Positions 42,546 to 55,221 of a DNA stretch of 64,000 bases are shown here, one piece after another. Source of the DNA: Sanderia malayensis (taxonomy: Eukaryota > Cnidaria > Scyphozoa > Semaeostomeae > Pelagiidae); the NCBI GenBank assembly GCA_013076295.1, contig RQOL01000810.1:248001-312000 (forward strand), in the 5' to 3' direction. Position 1 is the stretch's first letter; each line of letters opens with the position of its first letter. The notes under the pieces were generated by a model, which did not search any database, was not told the origin of the DNA, and was given only the letters and a program-made list of their open reading frames with translations. A program made the translations under genes and the position numbers.

Positions 42546-42632
42546 GATTTGGTGTGCGCTCTTCTTCTTGCTGTTGCCCTTGTCGTCGTGATGATTTTTG
42601 ACAAATGGATGGATGGTTGGATGGGGCTCGGT

Positions 42633-42716
42633 GGTAGATGAAAGATATCAACGGTTCAAAGTAGGTAAATTTTCGGATTCCAAAATCGGACACAAAAACG
42701 AAAACTTGCTTCGGTC
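42633..42716 (-). repeat. MUS81 upstream sequence, copy 1 of an inverted duplication
   Basis: These 84 bp lie about 90-170 bp before the MUS81 start codon (42545) and recur inverted at 44575-44658 with four mismatches and no indel. The region may be MUS81 5' UTR or promoter. Confidence 0.75.
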
Positions 42717-43526
42717 ATAACATAGCTCGGCGCTCCAATAGTTGCTCGCACAACTCGGAACAGTTAGTGAAATATCAGACTTGTGTGAAAAGCATCATAT
42801 CCTAGTTTGTGAGTATATGTATGAAACTTCATCATTCCACATTTAATGATACGCAATGATAACTACCAAAAAGAATAAGAAAGTGCAATTTCAAAATATA
42901 GAAAATTTGTTTCACAATTTAATTTTCGTAGTCTAGTATAGTGACAATGACAGCAATCATTTGTTGTTTAGGACACTGAGAAAAACCACGAGGGTTTACC
43001 CATCTCAAGTGCCCCATGTTGTACTTCCATGTACCTGGAGCCAGATTCAGATTCAGATTCAAAATTAGATTCAGTTTCGACAATAACCAACAACAATTGA
43101 TTGTCCATAAATCTTTGAGTTGTAAATATCAAAATACCAAACCTGAATTATAGCCATCCCAATGCAATTACTTGTATTTTTAAGATTGTTTGGAAATTTT
43201 TCGGCGAGGGGGTTCGTCTATAATTCAACTCATACAGTTAAAAGGAAGGGAGAGTCCAATTAATTACTTACATCCAACGTAAAATTACATGAAAAAGCAA
43301 ATAAAATATGACTAAAATGGATAACTGGGATTACAACAATACTGATAAAATACCGCACCTTCATGACAGATACTAACGGGGATACCTTTCAGCGACGAAT
43401 GACGCAGGGGCATTCCCGCTAATGATATGCAAAAAAACCTAACTAAATGAATGAAAATAGGAACTAACTGAATGGGCCTAGCTATTACGAAACTGTGATA
43501 CAAATGATTAAACTACTTTCTTTAAA

Positions 43527-43998
43527 GGAAGAAACTTTCGCGGGAAGAAACTTTCGCGAGGCAAAAAAAACGGATATTTTGCGTTGCGAGAATGTACTTT
43601 CGCGAATTCCAAGTCTGAACAGAAACTTTAAACAGAAACCTTGAAGTAGTTTTTATTCAAAGTGAAACTTTTTCATAAATTTTTCTCATTTTTACAACGT
43701 TAACAAAAGAAGAACAATATTGTAATAAGTCAGCTTCGTTTCCATCATATTCACTCTGCCTTTTCTGCCTTCCCTTTTCTTTCCATGAAACTAACTAATG
43801 AATAAATATTTTTTTTGTTAATCGTTTTTCACTCTGGGATTACCAGTTTTTCACAATAGCGTTTTTGCGAGAATAAACTTTCGCGAATTTCCAATTTTGA
43901 AATTTTTATCAAGAATAAACTTTCGCGAATTTCATATTTTAGACAATTTCGCGCAATAAACTTTCGCGAATTTTGGCCAAAAACGCGAAAATTTCTCC
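43527..43998. mobile_element. MITE-like repeat rich in AAACTTTCGCGAA
   Basis: Ends GGAAGAAACTTTCGCG and the imperfect inverse CGCGAAAATTTCTCC. At least six copies of (A)AACTTTCGCG lie inside (near 43534, 43550, 43607, 43878, 43918, 43961), in both halves in the same orientation. No coding sequence. The target duplication is unclear (TTTAAA versus ATTAAAG). Confidence 0.5.
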
Positions 43999-44574
43999 GA
44001 TTAAAGTACAACGTGGGCAACGGATTGAGTAACCTAGGAAAAGGCCTAAACAATGCTGGGAAAACATTCTAAACAGGCCTAAACAACAATCCTACTACAA
44101 TTAGCCAAGCCTTTGGGGACGTAATAAGCTAAGCTATAGAAACAGACAGGAGAATATTTCTCAGATCAGATCAGATAAAAGCCAGAACAATTGAATTGGA
44201 TGTTCCTGTGTGGTGGAAATGCAAGCAACTATTCTCACTGAAGGTACATTCGTTCAAACGAGAACTAAAACTATTTCACTACTCCTGTGCCCCTGTGGGC
44301 ACTGTACGCAATAGCCCTGGACCCGACATACCCATGCGTGGCTATATAACAGTCGGACAGATAGTTTTTACCCCCTCTTCAGTCTTCACTAGCTTCAAGC
44401 GTGAATATACCGAAATTGACCCACCCACCTCCCACAGCGACGGCAATTCAGCCAACTCATCTTCTCTCAAACAGCGAGCCTCCTCGCACTCTCCATATCT
44501 TAACCAGTTTGAGAGTAGAACAATGGGATTAAGTGAGAATAGGTTACTGTTCAGATGTAAGTTATCGGATGAAC

Positions 44575-44658
44575 GACCGAAGCAAGTTTTCGTTTTTGTT
44601 CCCGATTTTGGTATCCGAGAATTTACCTACTTTGAACCGTTGATATCTTTCATCTACC
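44575..44658 (+). repeat. inverted copy 2 of the MUS81 upstream sequence
   Basis: 84 bp matching 42633-42716 inverted, about 95% identical. No gene is recognised to its right that it could serve. Confidence 0.75.
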
Positions 44659-45033
44659 GGATGTACCTCCTTCAATGAGGCTCTCACCACGCATCACTAC
44701 ATTCACATTCGGATATTGCATGGAATGATATTACTCCATTAAGCCCCACCACCAGGGGGTGCAAGTGGGGGAGGTGTGACAGACCAACAAAGTTTTAAAT
44801 CCGCTCCCAATTATAGTTTTTGGTGATAAAATCGGTCCCGGTCCGGCTGTGGACTTGAATTTGTTCAGAGTTGTACCAGTTGTAAAAGCTGCTGTGCTGC
44901 TGCACTGTATAAAATCAAGGAACATATACCCAGTTCAGTTACCTTAGTTACCTACCATTGCATTACTATTTATTATCTACTTACATTTTAATTGTTCATT
45001 TAGGTCAATCGTAGTTCCAGGGCCTAATTTAGT
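44659..45033. other. intergenic sequence
   Basis: No gene or repeat partner recognised between the duplicated MUS81 upstream sequence and the hAT remnant. Confidence 0.35.
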
Positions 45034-45640
45034 GTGATTTTTTCCCATTTTCCCACATTTTGTGGTCTTGGAAATCCCAAATGTGTGGTCTTGGAAATTA
45101 AAAAGTATGGAGGGTTTTGGGAGTTCGCCAGGATCCAGGCAGCAATGCCACATTCCGCAGACGTTGAACGCTTGATCAGTACTTGCAACAAATTTTTATC
45201 TAATACCATTCCTATGACTACTTTATATTACTGTGCAGATAGAGAATTTTCAGGATCCTAAGCCATTTTCAGACCTTAGAGGAATGGCAAAATCTCATGA
45301 GCTGCCGGGGGCTCCGCCGGTCAGGGCGCTGCCCTGGATCCGCTGGGGGCTTACAACAGTGCCCCTAGACCCCCAGCCTTTGTGGGCAATGACCTAAAGT
45401 CATTGCGTGTTTGCCTACTGCACGCAAGTTATCAAGCGTATGGCTGCAGAAATTTTTTTCCAGGCAACCTGATAGCAAGCAAGTGTGGTCTTGGAATATT
45501 TCCATAAATTAGGGCCTTGTAGTCAGGCTTTTATTATATTGTGAGAGTTTGGAAAGTGCTAACTTTTATCGAAAAAATCGGCCCTTTTGGGGAAAAACTT
45601 GGTCCTTTAGTCACACACCCCCCTAAAAATTTTGCATTTG
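45034..45640 (+). pseudogene. hAT transposase C-terminal remnant
   Basis: The peptide AAMPHSADVERLISTCNKFL around 45140-45200 resembles the hAT dimerisation region near the transposase C-terminus (usually SSADVER-F). It is followed by an unusually GC-rich tract (GGGGGCTCCGCCGGTCAGGG, 45307-45380) of the kind found near the 3' end of some hAT elements. The upstream transposase is gone. Confidence 0.4.
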
Positions 45641-46185
45641 CGTCCCTGCCCACCACGTGGCCGTAATAGAGTGTTTACAGTATTTACCTTCACAGTAAGA
45701 AAGCTACAGAATTATAGATAGACCTGACAAAATATAATGCTTGAAATATGAACAAGTTTGAGTTGAGGTCTCTGCTTTGTTCTCCTCTGTCATTAAGAGA
45801 AAGGTTGATGGAGCAAAATCTTAGACAGTTTGAAACAAAGGTCATCCCTTTATTCATGCCATTGTGTAACAATTCATGTCCAAGATTCTTATGAAAGTTT
45901 TTGAGCAGAAAATTAGAGAAATTGGCAGTTTCAAAAAGGCAGACAAAAAGAACAAGCATTAAACATTTTCAATCAATTTCTTACTCAAAGATAATTAAAG
46001 AAGTAAAAAGATAGTATGATAAACAAAAAAAACCAAGTTTCAATATACACGTCTGTAAAAGGACAGATTAAAAAAAAGAGAGAACAATAAACGAATATTG
46101 AAGTTTTTTACATCTGAAATGTCTCTCACGTCTCCAAAAGACAGCTTTGCTTTGCACACACACTCTCTCTCTTTCGCTCAGCCAG

Positions 46186-49100
46186 TTAAGCCTTGTCGTA
46201 ATTTGAAAATGATTGTATTCGTTTTCTAACATGACACAACAATAACTCTGCAACTTCAACGCATTCTTGCCATCGATTCTTACTTGGGCCGCTAAGTGAT
46301 GCAATGTTTTCAGTAAATTTTAGGCACTTCTTTAAATACCTGTTGAAAATAATATGAACTTATTTAGCCAATAAGTCTAGTGCAGCATAACTGATTATTA
46401 AAAACAGGGAATTTGCATCTACTTTCTGATACTTGCGAGACAATACACGTTTCACAAAACAGAGAAAAACATGCCATAGCAGTAGAATATCTGTGAGAAA
46501 GTGTGTTTACGTTCGATCACAAGTAATGAACCAAAGCAAAAAAAAACAACTTTTCTGACCATTTCTTAAACAACATAAAATCCTCCTTCCGCAAATCACT
46601 CGACCCCCCCCCCCCCTCTTGCATAATCCACATAAAAGTATCATCAATTCCCACAATGAAAGTCCACTATTAAAGTGCTACTATTTCATTTCTATTCTTT
46701 ATTTCAAGAAAACGTCCCATATTGAATTGAAATCGAACACCTCAAAATTAAAAGCGTATCCTAATTTTCACAGTTCGTCCCAATCATAGTCAGACCCGTA
46801 CTGAGGCAACAGGTTGGTGGTTGCTGATTAAATGAAACTAAAGCAGGGTTAACATTTGAAATACATTTTCATGAACGACGAATGCTTTTGGCACTATATT
46901 TGCCATATTGATAATTAAAACTTCACGGGAAATTAGACCTTGGTATCAGTTCATTGGAAGTCAGTCAATCAACTTGTTTGGGGCCCGGCATCAATACCGC
47001 GAAAGAGAGCTGGTACATAACGCAGCAACTAACAATACCTTTATATCATTCGAATAGAAAATGGCCACACACAAACAACAATTTACATTACATATCATAA
47101 GAAATAGTTTACCAGCTGTAAGATTTAAACGATAAGACAAACATTATGTACCTTGTGAAGTGCAATCCATTACTCGTCGTTGAGATACCAATTAATCCTG
47201 TCAAACATTCGACGGAAACAATCAACAATATCAGCAGACAGAAGAGTTGCAGTTTCGGAATCAGAAGTACCAAATTGTGAAAATTTTTCCTGCCTCTTGA
47301 ACGAATAATTTTCTTTTCGTGTTGAACTTGTCGCACATCTACAGTTTCGATGATCTACCAGCAGGAAGGAAAACAACTTATCTGCATTGTTTTAAAAGAA
47401 ATACAAAATGTAGTATCGGGCTAATTATGATAGAGATTTGTGGAACCATATGCCGTAAATCCACGAAGGCATATGTTAAAAAGATGGTCTAAGGCAGTTT
47501 ACGAAACTGGTTTGAGGTAGACCAGAACACACTCGACGTTAGGGCTAAGACCAAAACTATAAATTCTTGAATATAATATGAATAATGCTAATATACTGAT
47601 TAAATGACTGTGAGTATAAAAGAATAAGAATGAAAATAACCAAGCTCCAAATAACTAACTGCTATCCAAGCTCTCTTACACTATACAAGTGTCAGTTCCC
47701 TCATGGTCCACTATCCTTAAGTAACGTCTTATTCCCCCCTCAGAAAATCTCTCCTCTCGGTACTGCAACAAACGACATATATCTAAAATCACGTGATAAG
47801 CATAAAATATCAAAATCACTCGTACTAGCAAGATCTTTTTAACACCGAGAAGTTGTGTAGCGAGTTGAATTGATTGTCTTGACTGTAAAGCATAGCTTTT
47901 ATAAAGCTTACCATTGAATAAAAATCCCACTAATATTTCGCTCTTGCGAGCAAGGGCAAGGGGGGATTAATTCAAGGAATTTCAGCTCAAGACTGAATGA
48001 ACAGCTTTACTATTTTATTATCTGACTTTGGTCGATGTAAAGCTTGCTTATCGCACACTTCCAGGTAAAACGGACGGTGGGTGGAGATGAACAGTGTCAA
48101 ATTCTTAATCAAGTAAAACAGTATAAGCAAGCTATCACAAATAGAAGTCTTGAAACATACCTGTTTGATTGCGCATGAAATATTATTGACCATCCTTCGA
48201 GAAATTTGAAGTGCTTCAATTTCTGATTTTGGTCGATGTAAAAATTGCCTTGGTTCGTCTATGACAGCTTGGATGCACCTTTTTACAATCTCAAACATAG
48301 AAGCAGAATCGACTTTCCCCAAACGAGGCATTGCTACCTCACAATACGCTGTAGAAACTTTGATGTATTCTTTTGCAGTTTCATCCACATCCACTGATAT
48401 CCTATCCACTTCATTTTCTACATGTTCATACTTTGTGTTCAGTTCTTCAAGACCATGCAAACAATATTCAACTTCTTTTATCAATAATGATGACGGGTGG
48501 TAGACGGAATGATAATAATTCGCCACCTGCGTCAACTTGGTCAAAATATCGTTACTTGTTGCAATAAATTTCTTCCATGGAAGAAGGAACTTCAAGCAAA
48601 TGCATGTTGCAAGGCATATAACATGGTTAGCAACTATCTTATCTACATCTTTTAGGTCGTAGTTGGCATGACTTATGCGATCTCGGAGGCGAGGTCCTTC
48701 AGGAAAGAATAAAAGGTCATAGAGCATTTCAGTTATGTTCTGTCCAAGTTCACAAATCAGATTATTTGAATTTGATTCCCAATTTTCGGCCAATATCTAC
48801 AAAAAAATCACATAGTAATTACATAATAAAAATTACGGGTGGAAATACATCCAATTCGGGTACACTGTAAACACTGGAATATCTGTAAATTTATTAATCT
48901 GTAAATCAAAACTGCAGATAGATCTGCAGGTACATGAGCAGAAACAAATAGTGGGTACTAAATGTTACAAATATCGATTCGGGGTAACCAGCTGCAACCT
49001 TGACGGGTCCGGCAGGAACAGCACATAAATACCGAACTTGTTGGCTCTATTTCTAATCCACAACTGAAAACTTAGCGATGGCCCACAAAAAAAGAGTTGG

Positions 49101-52100
49101 AAATCACTTCTTTTTGTTGTTATGTTGCAGTTTTTTATTTGATATTTATTTCATATCGCTGCAATATGTAAGATAGACTTGAATTTCAGATTGAAGCAAC
49201 ACGTAAAGGATCTGGGAATAATTTGATCTGCAAACTTTTTGGCGCAAGCTGCACAGTAATAGTTATACCAATAATAATGGTAATGGTAATATTAATAGTC
49301 ATGACCACAGTCACAGTAATAGTCATAGCATAAAGATACCTCATCAAAAGTCGTGTAGCAGTCATCACATTCGGCAGTTACTCGTCTTTTAGGACAATCA
49401 TTAACAACAGTAAACAGGCATCTTAATCCATGTTCTAATTGCGGCAACAACAAAATAACAGCATCGGCAAACCTAAAAATGAAATAAGGACAGTAAAAAA
49501 ATATTCATTATTCTCGCTGGAAATTATGGGAAATCAAAATCAAAATCTAAAACGACAACCTTTCTCTGAAAAAAAGATGCAATGCGAATTTCCACGATGG
49601 AAGCATGCCCAAGGGTACGAATAAAGATGATTTGAATATATTCCGTACCATATTCGCATGCTTTAATTCCAGGATAGGGAAGATCCCAGACAAACTTTCT
49701 TTTCCTTTAAATTCCAGCTTTGGTCGTTCGTAAACAGCAGTCTGTTTATCATTGACAACCTTTCTTATGGTATTCCAAGCCTCCAGAAAACATAAGTTAT
49801 ATCTATGTAGAAAGTAAATAAAAAATCATTAGTTAACTTAAAATTATAGTCTTAAAATAAAACTCTAAGAGGGTGATGTTTAATTTCTGATTAATAGCCG
49901 GAATTATTTCAATTCAAGTAAAGTATTTAATCAGAGCGATCTCTAGGTCGCGCCAACTGCATTCACACGCATTCTCCAGCTATCGCCATTTTCCATGATT
50001 GTTCTCGTATTTACCATTCTTGTAAATTCTTGTTCATACATCCTGTTATGGGCGGTCTGGCCCAGGTGGCGAAGTGGCGATCGCCACCCGGGCCTCCTGA
50101 TTTTTAACGCAAAATAAAACTACGAGCCTTTTTCGAAGACTTGGACCACCCTAAACCGGGCCCCTTTGGTTTGCCAGCAATCCTGCCATTGTGATGCCAG
50201 ACCGCCCCTGCATCCTGTATATCTTCCAGCTCGCTGTCGTCCAGTAGCAAATTAACAATCGCGTTCTTCTTTCTTTCTCTCTTGACCCTTCATCATGTTG
50301 GTTCCCAAAGTACTAGTTTGTTAGCAACTTCATCTGCATGTCTGACGCAATGTCCAGCTGGTCCCATTCTTCTTTGTCACACATTAAAAGTAACTTTTGG
50401 TGGTTCTCCTTAAAATTCAACATTGCGTGTATCCTCTGGGAATTATTGAGTGCCTTTCTCAGCATTCATATGTAACAGTCATCCTACTGCCGATGAATTT
50501 GTCAGAGTCCAGGTTTCAGCTCCATATAGCAGAACAGATTCAACCATGAGAAAAAAGGTCTTACTTTACCTGCTTCTTCTTCCAGTCTTTTTGGTACCTC
50601 TTCCGCTTCCATCCATTACTCCCAGTAGTGATGTCAGACCTGCAAACTCCCTGGCTTAAGGTCTCCGGTCTTGGATGTGGGCAGCATATTCACTATCGAC
50701 CACTGCTCTCAGATGATAAATTGTTCGTAAAGATTGAAATAATGTCATCTAAGTCAGGCCTTTTCAGAACTTCTGGTGGAATGTCATCTGGATCTATGTG
50801 TTTCCCTTGTAATTTCGTAACTTCGTAAAGCCTAGTATCCATATAGTCGTTGAGGGTCGTTGAGGGTCGTTGGCAGTCTTTGGGAGTCGCTGAAAATTAA
50901 GATTAGCGATGTGTATCCATATAGTCGTTGAGGGTCGTTGAGGGTCTTTGAGGGTCGTTGGCAGTCTTTCGCAATCATCACAAAGTGGCGCCAAATTCGT
51001 AAGTTTAAAACATTGCAGAAGCAAACATGGAATTTTTGTTTTTATTTTTCGCAAATATCATGTGTAAGAAGATAGAATATTCTTAAATTTGCCTTCTGTT
51101 TCTTTCGCTGTCGTACCGAATTTTGTTCCTACCTCTTCCTAGCTATTTTTTTTATATTTAACTCGAAATTCTTTACTAAATTTGTTATAGCAGCAATCGT
51201 AGTAAATGGGAACTTCTGCCATAAATTCAAACAAATCTAAGGCTCCAAAATTGCTATTTTGTAGCGAGTCAAACATCTCGAAATATCCCCACGTGGCCTT
51301 TGGCATTTGTACTTTGGCAAAAACATATCATATTACATAATCAAAGATTCTTAGACGTTTATAGTGTTGACGGTCGTTGAGGGTCGCTGAATAGAACTTT
51401 CTATCTCGACGACCTCAAAGACCCAGTCGTTTTGGGTCGCTGGAAGATTACAATCAACTTTTGACAGTCTCTGCGTGATCGTTAATCTTTTCAGCGACTC
51501 CAAGACTGCAACACCTCACGACCTCAACGACTATATGGATACTAGGCTTTACTGCTTTTGTAACTCTTAACTGTAGTCGTACTTCAATATTGCCAAATGA
51601 TACTTTTCCGTGAATCTTTGCCCACTGAAACTACTTATTCCTCTTATTCTAAGAACTTCTTATTCTACTGAAATTCTAACAGATATCGAACAACTCATTC
51701 AAAGAACTGAAACAGAACACGAACAAGATGACACACTCCTAGAGCAGTTAGAGACATGCATGATTTCAGTTGATAATGCGGCTACCTTTTTGCGTCATTT
51801 TATGTTATCTGTTGAAGGTTCCTTGTCCAGCGAAGTAGATAAGATTTATCAGGTTTTCAGGTCAATCCTCAGACGTTTAGGCGATGCAGTGCTGGAAAGT
51901 TCCCCTGCCGGGCCGTTCGTAGAAATACCCACGGTCGACCAGGCGTTCTTACAAATGACCTGCCGGGGAAACCCAGTTTCAACATCCCGTGTAAAACGCT
52001 GGAAGAATTAAGGGGGTTAGGATTCACATGGTCGAATATCGCCGAAATGCTTGGTGTTTCAAAATGGACCATCTCACGTCGCGTTAAGCAGTATGATCTT

Positions 52101-55100
52101 GAAAGTTTGCAAGGTTTCTCTGATATATCAGACGAAGATCTCGACCCTTTAGTCGAGGAATTACTTAAAAGGCAAGGTAGAACTATGGGCCAGGTGTTCA
52201 TTGTTAGTTATTTGAAATCTAAAGGACTTTTGGTGCAGCGACGTCGTGTTAGAGATTGTCTTCTGAGGGTGGACCCAGACAACCGCATCTTGCACTGGGG
52301 TGTTGTTATCTCTCGAAGAGTGTATTATGTGCCATGGCCAAATTCTGTGTGGCATCTGGATGGGTATCACTCCTTGATCAGGTGGGGGCTGCTAATTCAT
52401 GGATGCATCAACGGTTTTTCGAGAAAGATAATGTTCCTAAAGTGCTGTCCAAACAACTATGCAGAGACTGTCGTACAATTGTTCACAGAGACAGTGGAAT
52501 TGAATCATGGTCTGTGGCCATCTAGGATTAGGGTCGACAGGGGAGTGGAAAATGTCCTTGTTTGTGATTTAATGGTTGCAGTTCGTGGGCCTGGAAGAGG
52601 CAGTTTCATAGCGGGACCGTCAACTCGCAATTAGCGAATCGAAAGATTGTGGCGTGACGTTTTCCGCTGCGTTTGCCTTTTGCCACCATTTCTATTACGT
52701 GTATTATGCGATGGAGCAAAGTGGTATTTTGAATATGAACAACGACCTTCACTTGTTTGTTCTGCATTTGGTGTTTCTTCCTAGGATGAACTTCGCTCTG
52801 GAAGAGTACTTGAAAATGTTTAACGGCCACAAGATCAGAACCGCCCGACACGTGACCCCGAACCAGTTATGGACAAATGGAATGTTAGACACGAACAACC
52901 CTTTAGGTACGGATAAGCTTCATGAAGATCCAGAGGATTTGGAGCATTTTGCAGAAGATGCTCCTGGACCAACACCCTTTGACAACAGTAGAAACAGTAG
53001 AAACAGTAGAGATGTTATCGTCGAGCCGAGCTTATACATTTTCAAGGGGCCGAAGCAATAGCTGCACGAGTGCTTCAAGGAATTGACCCTCATCTTGGCG
53101 TTGGTTGTTGCTTACTGGTCTTGTGATGTTAGAAGTTGATGCCAAGTTAGAAACTAATTCTGAAGCTTCTCCTAGGCGTGCAGCCAATCTTTTGAGCGCT
53201 TCATCATCAGCCATGATGGCTTGCAGTCAGAAAAAATAGAGTGGATGGATTGGAGCAAAATTGGCGGGAATAATCAGGAGGCAGTAACAATGTTTTCTCT
53301 TCGCAGTCTGAATGCAAAGGTCTTAAGTCTGAATGATAAAGTCCTAAGTCTGAATGATAAAGTCTGAAGTCTAAATGATAAAGTCTGAAGTCTGAATGAT
53401 AGAAATTGATTATTGCTACATATGGCTTGCCATATTGCATGATCACTTTAAAACATCTAAAGCCATGCTTCTATCAGGATGAAAAATTGCCAACAAAGTG
53501 TTTCTCGTTCTTTGGAGATATCTGAAACCCTATCATAAATTTTGTAAAGTAGACTTCATTATAACTGGCATTATGAGCTGAAAATAGCAATAATATGAGG
53601 GAGACTGCTTAATAAATGAAAACTGCACAAATATGGTCAGAGAAAAGGTAAAATACTATAGTTGGTATAGTCATCTTGCCCATTACCTGAGATAAATGGC
53701 AAACTCTTGTATCGGAAATTTAGTTAAAAATATAGAGTACAAAGATTACTAGACAAATTGTAAAAGCAACAATAAAAATTCTTATCTACCGTAAATCATC
53801 GAATAAGCCCCTGGGGGTTTATTTGCAAAAAAGAAATTTCAGCTGGATTATTGTTCAGCAAAATAAAAGTTATACAATGCAGCCAATCAATAAAGTTATT
53901 GGTTTAAACTTGTGGCTATTTGCAATACATTTACTAAACAACTTCAATGTTTAGAAACTTGGGCCCAATATCCTTGCAAATGATTATCAGGATGGGTGCT
54001 TATCCAAGGGGAGGGCTTATTCGGAGGTGGGGCTTATTCAAGGATTAACAGTACTTATCAGCACTGAATACCTACTCTGAAGAAATTTCACCAATCATAG
54101 GAAATCCATGCCATAATACATTTCTTAGATTTAGACCATTAGTTGTACCAATCAATGTCTTCAAAATGGCAATTGTTTTGGTGCCAATTTCGTGGTCTAA
54201 TTCAGTTGTGTTTAATAAATCTCTTAAGAGTGATGGGCATGACTTTGCTTTAGATACTGACAAATACACATTGCCAAGAAATCTTTCAAGAGCAGCTGTT
54301 ATTTTAAGCATCAATAAATTTGTTGTACAATCATCGTCTAATTCATTAATGAAGTTTGATAGTGAATCACCTGCCAATCCAAGATTTTGTGCCAAGCCAT
54401 CTGTAAGAAATAATGACTTAGCTTTGTTGAACATTTCAGCAGAACCTAAATTATACAAAACAGTATGATTCCATGCAAAGCTGACAATATCTTCATAATT
54501 CAACTGTGTACTTTTGTCCAACTGGGCTAAAATTGAAATTAAAAATATTCACCAATGAAAGTAAACGGATCAGTATAAAAAAAAGTAAAGCAAGAAAAGC
54601 AAGCAGGAGCAGAATTGAACTAAGGGTAGACTTCTAAGGGGGGCTTTGATTACCAAATTGTAAACTAATTGGGGGAAACAAATATCTCCATGTTGCTCTT
54701 TTTTAAAGAATTAAATGAAAAAATAGACTTTAATGAAAAACCTCTGACTGTTCATCAATGTAATTTGAAAGATTCTATAAGGTGTGAGGAGGATACTTTA
54801 GGAGTACTTTATTTAACTACACCATGCCCATTGTTTAAGAACCCCTGTAGTAAATACAACGCCTTTGTGACGGGAGAGTAGCTGTTCAAATCTGTAAAGA
54901 ATTTTTATTAAACGAAATCAAAATCTATCCTGCCACTTTGGTCTGTGACACTTCACATTTGTGATGCGTAGCGGACTTAAACACAGTTTTCCAGCACAAC
55001 GAATATTTATATCATACTTTCCCAAAAAAATTGCAGTCAGTAAATCGTTTACCTTTTGATTCAAAGTATTTCTCAAAAGAACCAAAGATTGACCATTGTT

Positions 55101-55221
55101 GACAAATGGAGACCCCGGCCATCATGCCAAAGGGTCTATCATCTAATATTCGGTGCTGTAATTTACATTTATTTGGAATGGTGCAAATAATTGCATGCAC
55201 TTTTTCAGACAGATATGACAT
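46186..55221 (-). CDS. ermard: ERMARD, ER membrane-associated RNA degradation protein, seven exons
   Basis: Exons 55221-55053, 54526-54076, 49802-49560, 49472-49340, 48796-48161, 47354-47152 and 46339-46186 join without phase conflict into 663 codons, close to the human length. ERMARD is an ER-membrane protein linked to ER-associated RNA degradation; human defects are linked to neuronal heterotopia. Recognisable blocks: [11 protein letters not shown] and [12 protein letters not shown] at the end of the N-terminal region (about 110-200); [18 protein letters not shown] and CPKR in exon 4; [15 protein letters not shown] (about 366-380) in the DUF4209-like core; a hydrophobic membrane segment [17 protein letters not shown] in exon 6 (about 580-596); and a C-terminal [14 protein letters not shown] helix in exon 7. 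The start ATG opens exon 1. Intron 2 (49803-54075) carries most of the transposons. No stop or shift disrupts the joined frame. Confidence 0.92.
50047..50210. mobile_element. hAT MITE with 8-bp target duplication
   Basis: 164 bp with ends TATGGGCGGTCTGGC and GCCAGACCGCCCCTG (the right end gives the canonical CAGGGGCGG tip, the left is slightly decayed), flanked by CATCCTGT at 50039-50046 and 50211-50218. The 8-bp duplication and CAGGG tip fit hAT. In ERMARD intron 2. Confidence 0.85.
50219..50815 (-). pseudogene. RTE-like reverse transcriptase fragments
   Basis: On the minus strand, [14 protein letters not shown] sequence (about 50765-50800), then [19 protein letters not shown] (50490-50551), then [19 protein letters not shown] and LVLWEPT (about 50310-50375) follow the order of RTE-type RT C-terminal blocks. 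Frames shift and stops intervene. The hAT MITE sits at its downstream edge. Confidence 0.65.
50826..51551. mobile_element. TIR element with GTCGTTGAGG subterminal repeats
   Basis: TAAAGCCTAGTATCCATATA plus GTCGTTGAGG at the left end is mirrored at the right end (to 51551). Several further copies of GTCGTTG(A/G)GGGTC lie just inside, mostly at the left, with a few inverted at the right. 726 bp, no coding sequence. Class unknown; TA or TAA may be the duplicated target. Confidence 0.6.
51610..53061 (+). pseudogene. integrase-core (DDE) protein with HTH, broken
   Basis: Belongs to a family common in fish and cnidarian genomes and annotated as integrase core domain proteins. Order: an N-terminal helical region (51610-51960), a helix-turn-helix ([17 protein letters not shown]), a core-binding part ([20 protein letters not shown]), and an integrase fold with [13 protein letters not shown] (first Asp), RVDRGVENV (second Asp) and [12 protein letters not shown] (Glu). 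Breaks: a one-base shift near 51975-51985 before the HTH, an in-frame TAG at 52632-52634 just before the RIERLW block, and another shift near 52670-52690. After that the frame 52654-53061 finishes the C-terminus ([12 protein letters not shown]). It is silent baggage in ERMARD intron 2, on the opposite strand. Confidence 0.8.
53035..53214 (-). CDS. small convergent ORF next to the integrase remnant
   Basis: A 60-codon frame starting [20 protein letters not shown] looks compositionally like a real N-terminus (amphipathic helix, ATG start). It ends overlapping the integrase pseudogene tail. No family recognised. It may be a first exon or a second gene of the same mobile unit. Weak evidence. Confidence 0.25.
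53303..53403. repeat. minisatellite, ~20-bp unit x5
   Basis: Five imperfect units of AAGTCTGAATGATAAAGTC in ERMARD intron 2. Confidence 0.7.
53787..54053. mobile_element. MITE, TACCGTAAATCCTCGAATAA family, copy 2
   Basis: Ends TACCGTAAATCATCGAATAA and GGGGCTTATTCAAGGATTAA...GTA. Aligns along its length with 16945-17219. It lies only 22 bp from the 5' splice site of ERMARD exon 2. Confidence 0.8.

Noticed and set aside
43527..43998. Regular AAACTTTCGCGAA repeats as a CRISPR-like array
   Set aside because: Spacing is irregular, the repeats are short and degenerate, and the context is an animal genome; a MITE explains them.
44196..44678. 160-codon frame on the plus strand
   Set aside because: No ATG start at its head, no family resemblance, and its end is just the inverted copy of MUS81 upstream DNA.
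48012..48046. Possible duplicated piece of ERMARD exon 5 (TTTGGTCGATGTAAA recurs at 48229-48243)
   Set aside because: Only ~15-25 bp match and no splice sites frame it; probably a small local duplication or chance.
54669..54881. 70-codon frame in ERMARD intron 1
   Set aside because: No recognisable motif, does not fit the ERMARD phase, and lies on the opposite strand.
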